A stretch of 64,000 bases of DNA from the NCBI GenBank assembly GCA_017483465.1, contig JAFUWN010000002.1:1-64000 (forward strand), given 5' to 3'. Every line of letters begins with the position of its first letter. The stretch's first letter is position 1. This DNA comes from Oscillospiraceae bacterium. GTDB lineage: Bacteria; Bacillota; Clostridia; Oscillospirales; Ruminococcaceae. Below are positions 32,495 through 41,865 of this stretch, piece after piece. Under the pieces are notes generated by a model. The model did no database searches. It was not told the DNA's origin and saw nothing but the letters and a program-made list of their open reading frames with translations. The translations under genes were made by a program, and so were the position numbers.

Positions 32495-33856
32495 TTAATC
32501 CTGAAATACATCATCCAGACTGGAGACTTTCTGACTTGTCGTGACAACAATCACACTGTCATTGAGTTTCAGGCAGTCATCACCGGCCGGAATAATTCTC
32601 TTGTTATTCCGGATAATGCCGGCAATCAGAGAATAACGGCTTGTTTTCAGCTGTTTCAGAGGCACACCGATATATTTTGCATTCTTGCGGATGATAAATT
32701 CAATCGCTTCCAGTTTCTCATCTGCCAGACGGTACAGTGAATTAATATCCGCAATGCTTTCAGAATTTTCTTTTGCTCTGATATACTGGAGAATCAAAGC
32801 GGCTGTTGTATTTTTCGGTGAAACGACATTTTCGAGGCCAACACTGTCAGAAATCGGCAGAAGTGAAGTTCTGTTGATTTTTGTTACGATCTTATCCACA
32901 CCGAGTTTTTTGGCATAGAGCGATAAAATAATATTTTCCTCGTCAATGCCTGTGAGGGTAATGCAGGCATCGGCATCAGCAAGACCCTCTTCCAGCAGTA
33001 CATTCTGATCAGTACCGTCAGCACAGATGACTTCGGCTTTGGAAAACCAGTCACTGAGCTGTTCACAGCGTTTCATATCCTGTTCAATAATTGTCACCTG
33101 CATACCGAGTTCCAGCAGCTGCCGCACAAGATAGAAACTGATTTTTCCGCCGCCGACGATCAGGACAGATCTGATTCTGTTCTTGACATCACCGAACTGT
33201 TTATAAAATTTAGAAAGATCGCTGTGAGCGGCTGTAATATAAATTCTGTCACCGCCGTGCAGGACGAAGCTGCCGTCAGGGATCAGGCATTCTTCACCTC
33301 TCATGACTGCACAGACAAGAAACCTCAGTTTCAGTTTAGTCGGCAGAGCAGACAGCATCAGACCATCCATAACACCGTCCGGCGTAACCCGCAGTTCTGC
33401 AAGTTCCATGCGGCCTCCGGCGAAACTTTCGACATGCAGGGCATTCGGATAGCGGAGCATTCTTGCAATTTCGTTTGCTGTCTGGTATTCCGGATTGATC
33501 ATCATGCTGATGTCCAGTTCTTCACGCATAAAGACGATCTGTTCCGAGAACATGGGATTTCTGACACGGGCGATACTATGTCTGGCACCGAGTCTTCTTG
33601 CCATCATACAGCACATAATATTTGTTTCATCCGATTCTGTCATAGCGATGACGACATTGGCAGATTCGACCCCTGCTTCCAGCAGATTCTTGACGATCAG
33701 GCCGTTTCCCTCGATTGCCTGGGCATCGAAATTATCAATCACATTTGTTACGACTTCAGAATCAACATCCATGACAGTAATGTCATGGCCTTCTTTGCAG
33801 AGTGTCTGTGTCAGGATACTTCCGGCTTTTCCGCAGCCGATGATTAAAATATTCAA
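32495..33856 (-). CDS. trkA: Trk system gating subunit
   Basis: 453 aa with two tandem RCK units, each a Rossmann NAD-binding half and a RCK_C half. The first begins IIGCGKAGSILTQTLCKEGHDITVMD and the second IVGGGKISFYLVRQLLELGMQVTIIE (near 225). It is a cytoplasmic ring that gates TrkH in response to nucleotides. First gene of the trkAH operon. Confidence 0.93.
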   Translation of the reverse strand: MNILIIGCGKAGSILTQTLCKEGHDITVMDVDSEVVTNVIDNFDAQAIEGNGLIVKNLLEAGVESANVVIAMTESDETNIMCCMMARRLGARHSIARVRNPMFSEQIVFMREELDISMMINPEYQTANEIARMLRYPNALHVESFAGGRMELAELRVTPDGVMDGLMLSALPTKLKLRFLVCAVMRGEECLIPDGSFVLHGGDRIYITAAHSDLSKFYKQFGDVKNRIRSVLIVGGGKISFYLVRQLLELGMQVTIIEQDMKRCEQLSDWFSKAEVICADGTDQNVLLEEGLADADACITLTGIDEENIILSLYAKKLGVDKIVTKINRTSLLPISDSVGLENVVSPKNTTAALILQYIRAKENSESIADINSLYRLADEKLEAIEFIIRKNAKYIGVPLKQLKTSRYSLIAGIIRNNKRIIPAGDDCLKLNDSVIVVTTSQKVSSLDDVFQD

Positions 33857-33899
33857 AAAAAAATCAGACTCCTTCTGGGTTTAAAATTTTACAGTTCTT

Positions 33900-33928
33900 A
33901 TTATAGCATATCACCCGGAAAAAAGCAA
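33900..33928 (-). promoter_or_regulatory. Promoter of trkAH
   Basis: TTGCTT (33928-33923), 17 bp, TATAAT (33905-33900). It diverges from the PARG promoter. Confidence 0.65.
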
Positions 33929-33945
33929 GGGATTTCAGAAAAATC

Positions 33946-33974
33946 TTGACAAAATCTGTATTCTGGGATATAAT
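33946..33974 (+). promoter_or_regulatory. Promoter of the PARG gene
   Basis: TTGACA (33946-33951), 17 bp, TATAAT (33969-33974). GAGGTGAT ribosome site follows. Confidence 0.85.
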
Positions 33975-33993
33975 AGAACTGAGGTGATATTTT

Positions 33994-34842
33994 ATGGACG
34001 TTCGTATGGAATTAATCAAAATTTTTGAAGACACAATGGACTGGACAAAAAAAGATCTGCTTCTGAAAAAAGCGGTAAAATTTTCCGTCAGTCATACACA
34101 GCTGTATCAGGCCGAAGAATACCCCGATATGCCTGCACTTGTTCCCAGAAATACAAAAATTCATGTTTCCGGTGACAGATCATTTCAGGCGGCTCTGCGG
34201 CTCAGGAAAGAATATCCGGATGCAAAAATTGCCGTGCATAATTTCGCATCTGCCACGAATCCCGGAGGCGGTGTTACAAAAGGTGCACGGGCACAGGAAG
34301 AATGTCTCTGCCGATGCTCGACACTCTATCCCTGTCTGACAAGAAGCGATCTCTGGGAAAATTATTATTATTTCCACAGAAACCGGCATGATGTCAGATA
34401 TACGGATGCCTGTATCTATTCACCGGATATTCTGATTATCAAAACAGATGACGATCTCCCGGAGCGTGTATCTGTCAGTGAATTCTGCAAAGTGGATATT
34501 CTGACAATTGCCGCCCCGAATCTCCGGCCGAATCCCTATAACATGATGAATCCCGGCAAAGGACAGGCCATTCAGCTGACGGATTCTGAACTTGCTGCTC
34601 TTCACAGAAGCCGTGCAAGGCATATGCTGACCATTGCAGCCGCCAATCATGATGATGTACTTGTATTGGGAGCGTTCGGCTGCGGTGCATTCCGGAACAA
34701 TCCCCGAGTAGTCGCACAGGTCTACAGGGAAATTCTGAACGAGAAAGAATTCAAAGACAGGTTTTTACATGTCGAATTTGCTGTTTTCCATACCCCCAGA
34801 GAAACGGCCAATTTTGAGGCCTTTCAGAGAGTATTTGCTTAA
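33994..34842 (+). CDS. Bacterial-type poly(ADP-ribose) glycohydrolase (TIGR02452)
   Basis: 282 aa macrodomain-fold hydrolase that removes ADP-ribose from modified proteins. HNFASATNPGGGVTKGARAQEE carries the PARG signature: GGG at 91-93 and the catalytic QEE at 101-103 (Glu pair intact). GAFGCGAFRNNP near the C-terminus is the second macrodomain loop. It is monocistronic with a strong promoter, and no ADP-ribosyltransferase is next to it. Possible roles are reversing endogenous modification or countering toxins or phage. Confidence 0.9.
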   Translation: MDVRMELIKIFEDTMDWTKKDLLLKKAVKFSVSHTQLYQAEEYPDMPALVPRNTKIHVSGDRSFQAALRLRKEYPDAKIAVHNFASATNPGGGVTKGARAQEECLCRCSTLYPCLTRSDLWENYYYFHRNRHDVRYTDACIYSPDILIIKTDDDLPERVSVSEFCKVDILTIAAPNLRPNPYNMMNPGKGQAIQLTDSELAALHRSRARHMLTIAAANHDDVLVLGAFGCGAFRNNPRVVAQVYREILNEKEFKDRFLHVEFAVFHTPRETANFEAFQRVFA

Positions 34843-34856
34843 TCTGAAAAAATCGG

Positions 34857-34895
34857 ACTCCCCTCTGCACACATGACAGAGGGGAGTTATTTTAT
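34857..34895. terminator. Bidirectional terminator between PARG and NYN genes
   Basis: ACTCCCCTCTG / CAGAGGGGAGT stem, 9-base loop, T-rich on the right and A-run on the left. Confidence 0.85.
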
Positions 34896-35626
34896 TCTGC
34901 TTCCCGGGAAAGTTTCCGGAGCAGCTCGAATTTCGGCTTGCATTTATGATATAATTCTTTGACTTTCTGGCCGTCATGATATGTCCTTGCAAGACCGTTA
35001 TTCAGATCGGTCAGTGTATCGGCACCGGCGATGATCTCACAGATATTTTTCACTGTTTTCTGATCGGCATTTTTCCCGAGCACTTCCCTGACCTGCTTCT
35101 GATAGCGGTTTTCTGCTTTTTCCGGATTCTGTTCCAGGATAGAAGCAACGGCTTCAAAATTTTCCTGTGCTATGCTTTCCCGCAGAGACGAGACAAAATT
35201 TTCATAAGCTTCCGGCACCTGTGAAGTTTCCTCCTGAAAAGAAGCTTCCACAGACGGACGGATTTTCAGTTTAACTTCATCATTCTGAATATAATTTTCA
35301 TAGAATTCCAGGCCAAGGCGGAAATCTTTATCTTTGCTGATAATATAAATTTCATGGCTCTGCCTGGTACCGATGACATAGCCCAGAAACATCATCAGCT
35401 GAATATCAAGGGCATTTTTTACAGGGTCGTTATTTTTCAGGCTCATTGCCACTTCATTCAGATGAATTTCTGCTTTGCAGGAAATCAGCTGCTGATATAA
35501 TCCGAATGTGAGGCCGCAGCGGTTCTGTGTATAAAAAATATGCACAGAATCCTGTTGTGTTAATTTTTCAATTCCCTGTAAGCCGTCTATATAGACATTT
35601 TCATAATCAATTAAATAAACTGCCAT
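34892..35626 (-). CDS. NYN/PIN-domain putative ribonuclease
   Basis: 244 aa. The first ~110 residues have the PIN-like NYN pattern: YLIDYENVYIDG with its two acids, NNDPVKNALDIQLMMFLGYV with the middle Asp, and YIISKDKDFRLGLEFY with the last acidic cluster. The four acidic positions needed for metal-dependent RNA cleavage are present. The C-terminal half is helical and charged. It is 20 bp downstream of the polyamine operon on the same strand and may be its last gene. Confidence 0.8.
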   Translation of the reverse strand: MAVYLIDYENVYIDGLQGIEKLTQQDSVHIFYTQNRCGLTFGLYQQLISCKAEIHLNEVAMSLKNNDPVKNALDIQLMMFLGYVIGTRQSHEIYIISKDKDFRLGLEFYENYIQNDEVKLKIRPSVEASFQEETSQVPEAYENFVSSLRESIAQENFEAVASILEQNPEKAENRYQKQVREVLGKNADQKTVKNICEIIAGADTLTDLNNGLARTYHDGQKVKELYHKCKPKFELLRKLSREAE

Positions 35627-35646
35627 TTCTTCACCTGATTATTTTA

Positions 35647-36516
35647 TTATTTTTCTGTCAGAATCTGATAACAATCCGGTCTTCTGTCACGGAACAAGCC
35701 CCATTCCAGACGGGCTTTCTGAATCTGAAGCAGATCAAATTCCGCTGTCAGAACGCAGTCACCGGCACGTTCGGCCTGAGTCAGAATTTCTCCGGTTTCA
35801 TCTGTAATAAAAGACGAGCCATAGAAATGCAAAGCGGATTTCTGCCCTGCATTTTCCTCACAGGGGCTGACTTCTTCCAGACCATAGCGGTTTGCTGCAA
35901 TGACCGGAATAATATTTGCTGCCGCATGACCCTGCATACATCTTCTCCAGTGCGGCATACTGTCACAATTCAGAATCGGTTCCGACCCGATAGCTGTCGG
36001 ATAAAATAACAAATCCGCACCCTGCACGGCCATTGCACGGGCTGTTTCCGGGAACCACTGATCCCAGCAGATACCGACACCGATTCTGCCGTATACCGTA
36101 TCCCAGACTTTAAATCCGGTATCACCGGGTGTAAAATAAAATTTTTCCTGATAAAAATGATCATCCGGAATATGTGTCTTTCTGTAGACTCCCAGAATTT
36201 CTCCGTCTGCATTGATGACAGCCACAGAATTATATAATACATTCTGATCTTTTTCATAGAAACTGATCGGCATGACGATTTTCAATTCTTTGCAGATTTT
36301 TGAAAAATACTGTACTGCTTCATTCTCGCTGACAGGCTTTGCATACTGATAATATTCATAACGGCGTTCCTGACAGAAATACTGACGCTCGAACAATTCC
36401 GGAAGCAGAATAACATTTGCCTGCTTTTCAGCGGCTTCCCGGACAAGCGTTTCCGCATGGGCAATATTCTCCTGTACATTTCGGGTACAATTCATCTGGA
36501 TGGCAGATACGATCAT
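35647..36516 (-). CDS. aguB: N-carbamoylputrescine amidase
   Basis: 289 aa nitrilase-superfamily enzyme that hydrolyses N-carbamoylputrescine to putrescine, CO2 and ammonia. The catalytic triad is visible: Glu40 (ILLPELFE), Lys113 (GVYRKTHIP) and Cys150 (IGVGICWDQWFPE). IPDDHFYQEKFYFTPGD matches the AguB subfamily. It overlaps aguA by four bases, so the two steps are coupled. Confidence 0.93.
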   Translation of the reverse strand: MIVSAIQMNCTRNVQENIAHAETLVREAAEKQANVILLPELFERQYFCQERRYEYYQYAKPVSENEAVQYFSKICKELKIVMPISFYEKDQNVLYNSVAVINADGEILGVYRKTHIPDDHFYQEKFYFTPGDTGFKVWDTVYGRIGVGICWDQWFPETARAMAVQGADLLFYPTAIGSEPILNCDSMPHWRRCMQGHAAANIIPVIAANRYGLEEVSPCEENAGQKSALHFYGSSFITDETGEILTQAERAGDCVLTAEFDLLQIQKARLEWGLFRDRRPDCYQILTEK

Positions 36517-37616
36517 AAAACATCACCTTTCTTTAAAGCCGGAATCTGCTGTGTCAGACAGTGAATATTTCCTCCGCCGAGCAGTAATTCTCTTGCCGGA
36601 ACCGGTATGATCTTTCTGTCCGGGCAGAGTTCTGACATGATTCTGACGGCTCTCTGATCGCTTGCTGTATTTTCTCCGCCGAACTGCGGCAATAATACAG
36701 CATGATTGGTAAAATAAAAATTGACATAAGAAGCCGCTAAGCGTTCACCGGCTTCCCGGACATCCTCCCCGGCTTCAAAGACATAGCCTTTCAGGTCATG
36801 TTCTGTCACACAGACAGGCACATCCGGAACCGGAAGCTTATGGACTGTTAGTTTTTCATGTTCAAGAATTTCAAGACAGGAGGCCGAAAATGCATACTGC
36901 GGATCATTTTTATTATCCGTCCATGCGAGAACCACTTCATCCGGCCGGATAAACGCACAGATATTATCAACATGTTCGTTGGTTTCATCCTGATAAATCC
37001 CATGCGGCAGCCAGATCACATGTTCTGCATTCAGATACTCGCAGAGTATTTCTGTAATCTGTTTTTTAGAAAGTTCCGGATTTCTGCCCTGACTTAACAG
37101 GCAGGCTTCTGTTGTCATAAGAAGCCCCTGACCGTTGCTGTGAACCGAACCGCCCTCTAATACAAAATGCTGAGCGTTATAGCAATTCAGGCCTGTCTTT
37201 CTGCAAAATGCCGAAGCTAAGGCATTATCATCTTTCCAATCAGCATAGAGGCCGTCAAATGTTCCGCCCCATGCATTGAACTGCCAGTCGATTCCCCTGA
37301 CTTCTCCGGATTCCGGATTTCTGACAAAGGTCGGAGCGGTATCTCTTGCCCAGGCATCGTCCTGAGCGATTTCCAGAATCTCGATATTTTTCAGATTTTT
37401 ACAGAGTATTTCTGCTTTCTGACGGGTTTTCTGACTGGTAATTAAAAATAATTTTTCAGATTCAGAAATCTGTTTCCAGATTTCCAGAAAGCTCGGCAGA
37501 GCGGGTTCAGCACCGTAAGGCCATGACCCCGGACGCTCCGGAAAAATCATAATTGTTCCGGAATGGGGTTCAAATTCAGCAGGCATATAAAATCCGTCTT
37601 TTCTAGGAGTATTCAT
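36513..37616 (-). CDS. aguA: Agmatine deiminase
   Basis: 367 aa guanidino-group-modifying enzyme converting agmatine to N-carbamoylputrescine and ammonia. The substrate motif DDAWARDTAPTFV, the FVLEGGSVHSNGQG segment with acidic and His residues, and the C-terminal GGGNIHCLTQQIP with nucleophile Cys353 are intact. It overlaps both neighbours by four bases. Confidence 0.94.
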   Translation of the reverse strand: MNTPRKDGFYMPAEFEPHSGTIMIFPERPGSWPYGAEPALPSFLEIWKQISESEKLFLITSQKTRQKAEILCKNLKNIEILEIAQDDAWARDTAPTFVRNPESGEVRGIDWQFNAWGGTFDGLYADWKDDNALASAFCRKTGLNCYNAQHFVLEGGSVHSNGQGLLMTTEACLLSQGRNPELSKKQITEILCEYLNAEHVIWLPHGIYQDETNEHVDNICAFIRPDEVVLAWTDNKNDPQYAFSASCLEILEHEKLTVHKLPVPDVPVCVTEHDLKGYVFEAGEDVREAGERLAASYVNFYFTNHAVLLPQFGGENTASDQRAVRIMSELCPDRKIIPVPARELLLGGGNIHCLTQQIPALKKGDVL

Positions 37617-38752
37617 GACAGCCTCCTTTTGAAATCCTGATAATCAAATTTCTTAATCATTTCATAGCTGCCGTCCCTATGCAGAATGCCAATATCCGGC
37701 AGAGGCATACCGTTGAAAGTATTATTCTTGACCATTGAATAAATCATCATATCTTCAAAGCAGAGCCGGTCACCGATCTGTTTTTTAGTATCAAAGCTAT
37801 AATCACCGATCACATCACCGGCCAGGCATGTACATGATGATAATTTATAATTATAATTTTTCTCATCCGGCTGACCGGATTCAAATAACGGCGGTCTGTA
37901 GGGCATTTCGAGCACATCCGGCATATGACAGGCTGCTGAAGCATCCAGAATTAAAATTTCCGTTCCGTGATTTTCGACAATATCAAGAATTTCCGTGACT
38001 AAATATCCGGCATTCAGGGCGATCGCCTCACCGGGTTCGAGATAGACTTCGACATCATATTTTTCTCTGAAATTTTTAATTAATCTGATTAATAAATCAA
38101 GATCATAATCATCTCTTGTAATATGATGACCGCCCCCGAAATTCACCCATTTGCATTGATACAGATATTTATCAAATTTTTCTTCAACAGCGTTCAGAGT
38201 GACTGCAAGCGAATCGGCATTCTGCTCACAGAGTGTATGAAAATGCAGACCCTCTATATCCGGAAATTCTGTTAATTTCCCGATTGTGACTCCTAATCTC
38301 GAACCCTCTGCACAGGGGTCATAAATTGCCGTATCCTGTGTGGAGCATTCCGGATTGATTCTCAGGCCGATACTTTTTCCGGCTTTTCTGCAAAGATCAT
38401 GATATTTCTCAAGCTGATTCAGAGAATTAAATACAATATGATCAGCGATCTGTAGTAATTCCTGCATATCCTCCGGCTTGTAGGCCGGAGAAAAAACATG
38501 GACTTCTCCGGAAAATTCTTCTCTGCCGAGTTTTGCTTCATAGAGTCCGCTTGCAGTCGTACCGGAGAGATATTTTTCTATCATTTTATAAACTCTGAAC
38601 ATCGAAAAAGCTTTCTGAGCCAATAAAATCTTACATCCGGCCTGTTCCTGAACGGATTTTAAAATCTCCAGATTTTTTAATAATTTTTCTTCATCCAGTA
38701 CATAGGCAGGTGTATGCTGTACACCTGCCATCGCTTTTTTCTGATTACTCAT
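37613..38752 (-). CDS. nspC: Carboxynorspermidine/carboxyspermidine decarboxylase
   Basis: 379 aa fold-type III PLP decarboxylase (alanine-racemase-like barrel). The start is ATG 38752, overlapping the dehydrogenase stop region with GGTGG upstream; a TTG two codons earlier is possible. KILLAQKAFSMF holds the PLP lysine (Lys47), and YLEPGEAIALNAGYL and the LDASAACHMPDVLEMPYRP stretch are typical of NspC. It decarboxylates carboxyspermidine (from putrescine) to spermidine. Confidence 0.92.
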   Translation of the reverse strand: MSNQKKAMAGVQHTPAYVLDEEKLLKNLEILKSVQEQAGCKILLAQKAFSMFRVYKMIEKYLSGTTASGLYEAKLGREEFSGEVHVFSPAYKPEDMQELLQIADHIVFNSLNQLEKYHDLCRKAGKSIGLRINPECSTQDTAIYDPCAEGSRLGVTIGKLTEFPDIEGLHFHTLCEQNADSLAVTLNAVEEKFDKYLYQCKWVNFGGGHHITRDDYDLDLLIRLIKNFREKYDVEVYLEPGEAIALNAGYLVTEILDIVENHGTEILILDASAACHMPDVLEMPYRPPLFESGQPDEKNYNYKLSSCTCLAGDVIGDYSFDTKKQIGDRLCFEDMMIYSMVKNNTFNGMPLPDIGILHRDGSYEMIKKFDYQDFKRRLS

Positions 38753-38754
38753 GA

Positions 38755-40008
38755 TCAATCCACCAGAACCGGATTTTCATCCACTACCCACGGCAGACCG
38801 TACTGATTCAGCATATCCATATACGGGTCGGGGTCGAATTCTTCTACATTGAAGACACCTGCACCGCTCCACGTTCCGGAAGCAACCAGAGCCGTACCGA
38901 TCATAGCCGGAACACCTGTAGTATAAGAAATTGCCTGTAAGCCGGTTTCTTTATAAGCTTCCTGATGATCGCAGATATTATAAATATAAATACTCTTTTT
39001 CTTACCGTCCTTGATACCTGTGAAGATACAGCCGATATTTGTCTTGCCGACTGTTCTCGGCCCTAAAGAAGCAGGGTCAGGCAGTAAGGCTCTCAGGAAC
39101 TTGATCGGCACAATTTCATGACCCTCGAACTCGATCGGAGTCGTACCTAACATACCGACATTCTGCAAGCAGTTCATGTGAGTCAGATAGCTCTGACCGA
39201 ATGTCATGAAAAAACGGATTCTCCTGACGTTCGGAATATTTTTCGCTAAAGATTCGATTTCTTCATGATGCAGTAAATACATATCTTTCTGACCGACACC
39301 ATCGAAATTATATTCTCTCTTGATTTCCATCGGTTTTGTTTCTACCCAGTGGCCGTCTTCCCAGTAAGAGCCGTTTGCTGAAACTTCACGGAGATTAATT
39401 TCCGGATTGAAATTTGTTGCGAACGGATAGCCATGATCACCGCCGTTACAGTCAAGAATATCAATATAATGAATTTCATCGAAATAATGCTTTAATGCAT
39501 AAGCTGTAAATACGCTTGTGACTCCGGGGTCGAAGCCTGTTCCTAACAGAGCAGTCAGACCGGCTTTCTTGAATTTTTCCTGATATGCCCACTGCCATGA
39601 ATAATCAAAATATGCTGTGAAGCCCTTTTCCTGACAGCGTTTTTCGTAGATGGCTCTCCATTCGGGATCGTCAGTATCTTCGGCTTCATAGTTTGCTGTA
39701 TCGACATAATTCGCACCGCATTCCAGACAAGCATCCATAATCGTCAAATCCTGATACGGCAGAGCGACATTCAGAACCGTATGCGGTTTGAACTCTTTCA
39801 TCAGGGCGACTAAAGATTCTACGCTGTCAGCATTGACAGTCGCAGTGGTCAGCTTTGCATTTGTAGTCGGAGCGAGTTTTTCAGCTAAGGCTTCACATTT
39901 TGATACTGTTCTGCTTGCGATGCAGATTTCTGTAAATAACGGATTCTGACAGCATTTGTGAATAGCGACAGTTGCAACACCGCCGCAGCCGATAACTAAT
40001 AATTTCAT
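38755..40008 (-). CDS. Carboxynorspermidine/carboxyspermidine dehydrogenase (saccharopine dehydrogenase family)
   Basis: 417 aa. N-terminal Rossmann fold (LLVIGCGGVATVAIHKCCQN) binds NADPH; GFDPGVTSVFTAYAL and the FDGVGQKDMYLLHHEEIESL segment are shared with carboxynorspermidine synthases. It joins aspartate semialdehyde with putrescine to give carboxyspermidine. It directly precedes its partner decarboxylase. A lysine-pathway saccharopine dehydrogenase is a less likely reading because of the neighbours. Confidence 0.9.
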   Translation of the reverse strand: MKLLVIGCGGVATVAIHKCCQNPLFTEICIASRTVSKCEALAEKLAPTTNAKLTTATVNADSVESLVALMKEFKPHTVLNVALPYQDLTIMDACLECGANYVDTANYEAEDTDDPEWRAIYEKRCQEKGFTAYFDYSWQWAYQEKFKKAGLTALLGTGFDPGVTSVFTAYALKHYFDEIHYIDILDCNGGDHGYPFATNFNPEINLREVSANGSYWEDGHWVETKPMEIKREYNFDGVGQKDMYLLHHEEIESLAKNIPNVRRIRFFMTFGQSYLTHMNCLQNVGMLGTTPIEFEGHEIVPIKFLRALLPDPASLGPRTVGKTNIGCIFTGIKDGKKKSIYIYNICDHQEAYKETGLQAISYTTGVPAMIGTALVASGTWSGAGVFNVEEFDPDPYMDMLNQYGLPWVVDENPVLVD

Positions 40009-40319
40009 GATTCAAAAACTCCTTTTTTCATATATTCTATAAATTCTGATTTTAATCTGAGATTATATTTCTCAAAATAATAGATTTCATCTTCATACCA
40101 ATGCCAGACACCATCGGAACGGGCATTATTTGCATCGAGAATCTGATCGCCTGTGATTTTGTCAATTGCCGGCTGACTGGTAAAGGCCACCCACGGAACA
40201 GATTTCAGATAGCATAAAATCTGTTCTTTATTTTCAATCGGCTGAATGTCAAAATATTTTTTCAGTTCTTCGGCTGACATCTGATGATTCATTTCAGAAA
40301 TTCTGTTTATTTTTATCAT
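40005..40319 (-). CDS. Small hypothetical protein in the polyamine operon
   Basis: 104 aa if started at ATG 40319, five bases after the speE stop; this relies on coupling because no clear ribosome site is visible. Internal ATGs at 40292 and 40280 are alternatives. Features are YFDIQPIENKEQILCYLKSVPWVAFTSQPAID and DANNARSDGVWHWYEDEIYYFEKYNLRL, a pattern of short helices with many aromatic residues. The stop overlaps the dehydrogenase start by four bases. No family recognised; a role in polyamine metabolism is inferred only from position. Confidence 0.6.
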   Translation of the reverse strand: MIKINRISEMNHQMSAEELKKYFDIQPIENKEQILCYLKSVPWVAFTSQPAIDKITGDQILDANNARSDGVWHWYEDEIYYFEKYNLRLKSEFIEYMKKGVFES

Positions 40320-40324
40320 AATTT

Positions 40325-41194
40325 TTATATATTTTTGTTTCTGTGTTCTTCTTCTTCGAGCAGATCTTCGACATATTTCGGAAGCATGAATGCTCCCATA
40401 TGCAGATTTGTCGTATAATACCAGGTTTTGAGTTTTCTTGCTCTCCATCGCTGAGCATTCAGATCATGCACGGGATGATATTTCTTAGAAGCAAAGCCGA
40501 ATAACCAGTAACCGGACGGACATGTCGGAATATGAGCCTGATAGACTCGGCTGATCGGAAAGCTCTTGTATGCCTTGCGGTGCATTGCCCGGCAGGTTTC
40601 TTCATCTTCATCGAAAAACGGACTCCCATGCTGATAGACCATAATGCCGTCATCATGCAGAGCTTTATAACAGCTTCCGTAAAATTCTTTTGTGAACAAG
40701 CCTGCTGTATGGCCTAACGGGTCAGTACTGTCATTGATGATTAAATCATATTCATCCTGCTTGCCTCTGAGAAAACGAAGGCCGTCACGATAATAGACTT
40801 TGACTCTGGGGTCATCGAGTCCCCTGGCATTATCAGGGAAAAACTCCTGACAGACTTTGACAAATAATTCATCCGGCTCGACAACATCAATTTCTTCGAT
40901 TTCCTGATAATAAGACAATTCACGGGCGACACCGCCGTCACCGCCGCCGATTACCAACACTTTCCGGACGTTCGGATGTACAGCCATCGGCACATGGACA
41001 ATCATTTCATCATAGGTAAATTCGTCTTTTTCTGAGAAAATCACACTGCCGTCAGAAGTGAGGAATCTGCCGAACTCTTCGGACTCGAAGACATCAATTC
41101 GCTGAAAGTCGCTGACTCCGGAGAACAACTGTTTTTCCACCCGGATGGACATTTTCACATTATGGGTATGCATTTCAGAAAACCAGAAATCCAT
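40325..41194 (-). CDS. speE: Spermidine synthase-type aminopropyltransferase
   Basis: 289 aa. Class I methyltransferase-like fold with VLVIGGGDGGVARELSYY (GGGDGG, 83-88), EIDVVEPDELFVKVCQEFFP and DLIINDSTDPLGHTAGLFT, all SpeE signatures. It transfers an aminopropyl group from decarboxylated S-adenosylmethionine to putrescine or a related amine. No speD is visible in this operon, yet a complete carboxyspermidine route is, so the amine acceptor or the reason for two routes is unclear. Confidence 0.92.
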   Translation of the reverse strand: MDFWFSEMHTHNVKMSIRVEKQLFSGVSDFQRIDVFESEEFGRFLTSDGSVIFSEKDEFTYDEMIVHVPMAVHPNVRKVLVIGGGDGGVARELSYYQEIEEIDVVEPDELFVKVCQEFFPDNARGLDDPRVKVYYRDGLRFLRGKQDEYDLIINDSTDPLGHTAGLFTKEFYGSCYKALHDDGIMVYQHGSPFFDEDEETCRAMHRKAYKSFPISRVYQAHIPTCPSGYWLFGFASKKYHPVHDLNAQRWRARKLKTWYYTTNLHMGAFMLPKYVEDLLEEEEHRNKNI

Positions 41195-41209
41195 AAAAAT
41201 CGACCTCCT

Positions 41210-41557
41210 TTATTTTGTCAGTTCTTGATAAAAATTTTTTCTTTTCTGATGACGGATTCTGCCGTCATGTTTATGCTGATAATTTTCTCTTCTCCAGAGC
41301 TTGCGGGCTTCGGCATCATGAGGAATTTCTTCCAGAATCAAAGCTTCTTCGGGAGAATCCGGACGATTGGCACAGTAAGGGCAATCCGGGTCGGAGCATT
41401 TCGGAGCAAGCCAGAGATCACATTGCAGACAGGCTTCGGCATCATAGCGGAAATAGTAAAATAATTTCTGATTTCCGCACTCCGGACACAAGCCCTGATA
41501 AAAATTTCCATAAGCCCGGCATTTCCGGAATCTGATATATTTTTTTATATTTTTCAA
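41210..41557 (-). CDS. Cys-rich zinc-ribbon-like hypothetical protein
   Basis: 115 aa. Several CxxC/CxxxC pairs (LCPECGNQ, ACLQCDLWLAPKCSDPDCPYC) suggest one or two zinc knuckles in the first 65 residues, followed by a basic tail. It overlaps the small membrane protein upstream by four bases and lies 16 bp before speE. Unrecognised family. It would be a cytoplasmic metal-binding or nucleic-acid-binding protein. Confidence 0.65.
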   Translation of the reverse strand: MKNIKKYIRFRKCRAYGNFYQGLCPECGNQKLFYYFRYDAEACLQCDLWLAPKCSDPDCPYCANRPDSPEEALILEEIPHDAEARKLWRRENYQHKHDGRIRHQKRKNFYQELTK

Positions 41558-41862
41558 GATTCATCACCTGCCGGGATTCTGATTTTATTTTCAGATTTTT
41601 TCCTGTGTTCCATGATAATATGATCAATCAGATGCAGAATCACAGCAATTATCAACGGTATTGAGACTGTTATGCTATAGAAAAAAGCATAGATAAAAGC
41701 GGCACTGCAATATGCTTCTGCTCCATAACACGGCATTGTATCGAACAGCTGAAATACACCATTGTCATGAAAGACCTGAAGAATTCCCTGTGTAACAGCT
41801 CCGGTCAGTCCGACAGCAAGCAGAAAATATAATATCCGATAGCTGTATTTTAAAATTTTCAT
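41554..41862 (-). CDS. Small membrane protein, unknown function
   Basis: 102 aa with two predicted membrane helices (residues 8-28 and about 52-80) and a basic, hydrophilic tail. An outside loop holds two Cys (MPCYGAEAYC) that could form a disulfide. It sits between the macrodomain remnant and the zinc-ribbon gene in the polyamine operon. Confidence 0.6.
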   Translation of the reverse strand: MKILKYSYRILYFLLAVGLTGAVTQGILQVFHDNGVFQLFDTMPCYGAEAYCSAAFIYAFFYSITVSIPLIIAVILHLIDHIIMEHRKKSENKIRIPAGDES

Positions 41863-41865
41863 TGA

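Noticed and set aside
38755..40008. Lysine-degradation saccharopine dehydrogenase
   Set aside because: Direct coupling to nspC and the agu genes favours carboxyspermidine dehydrogenase.
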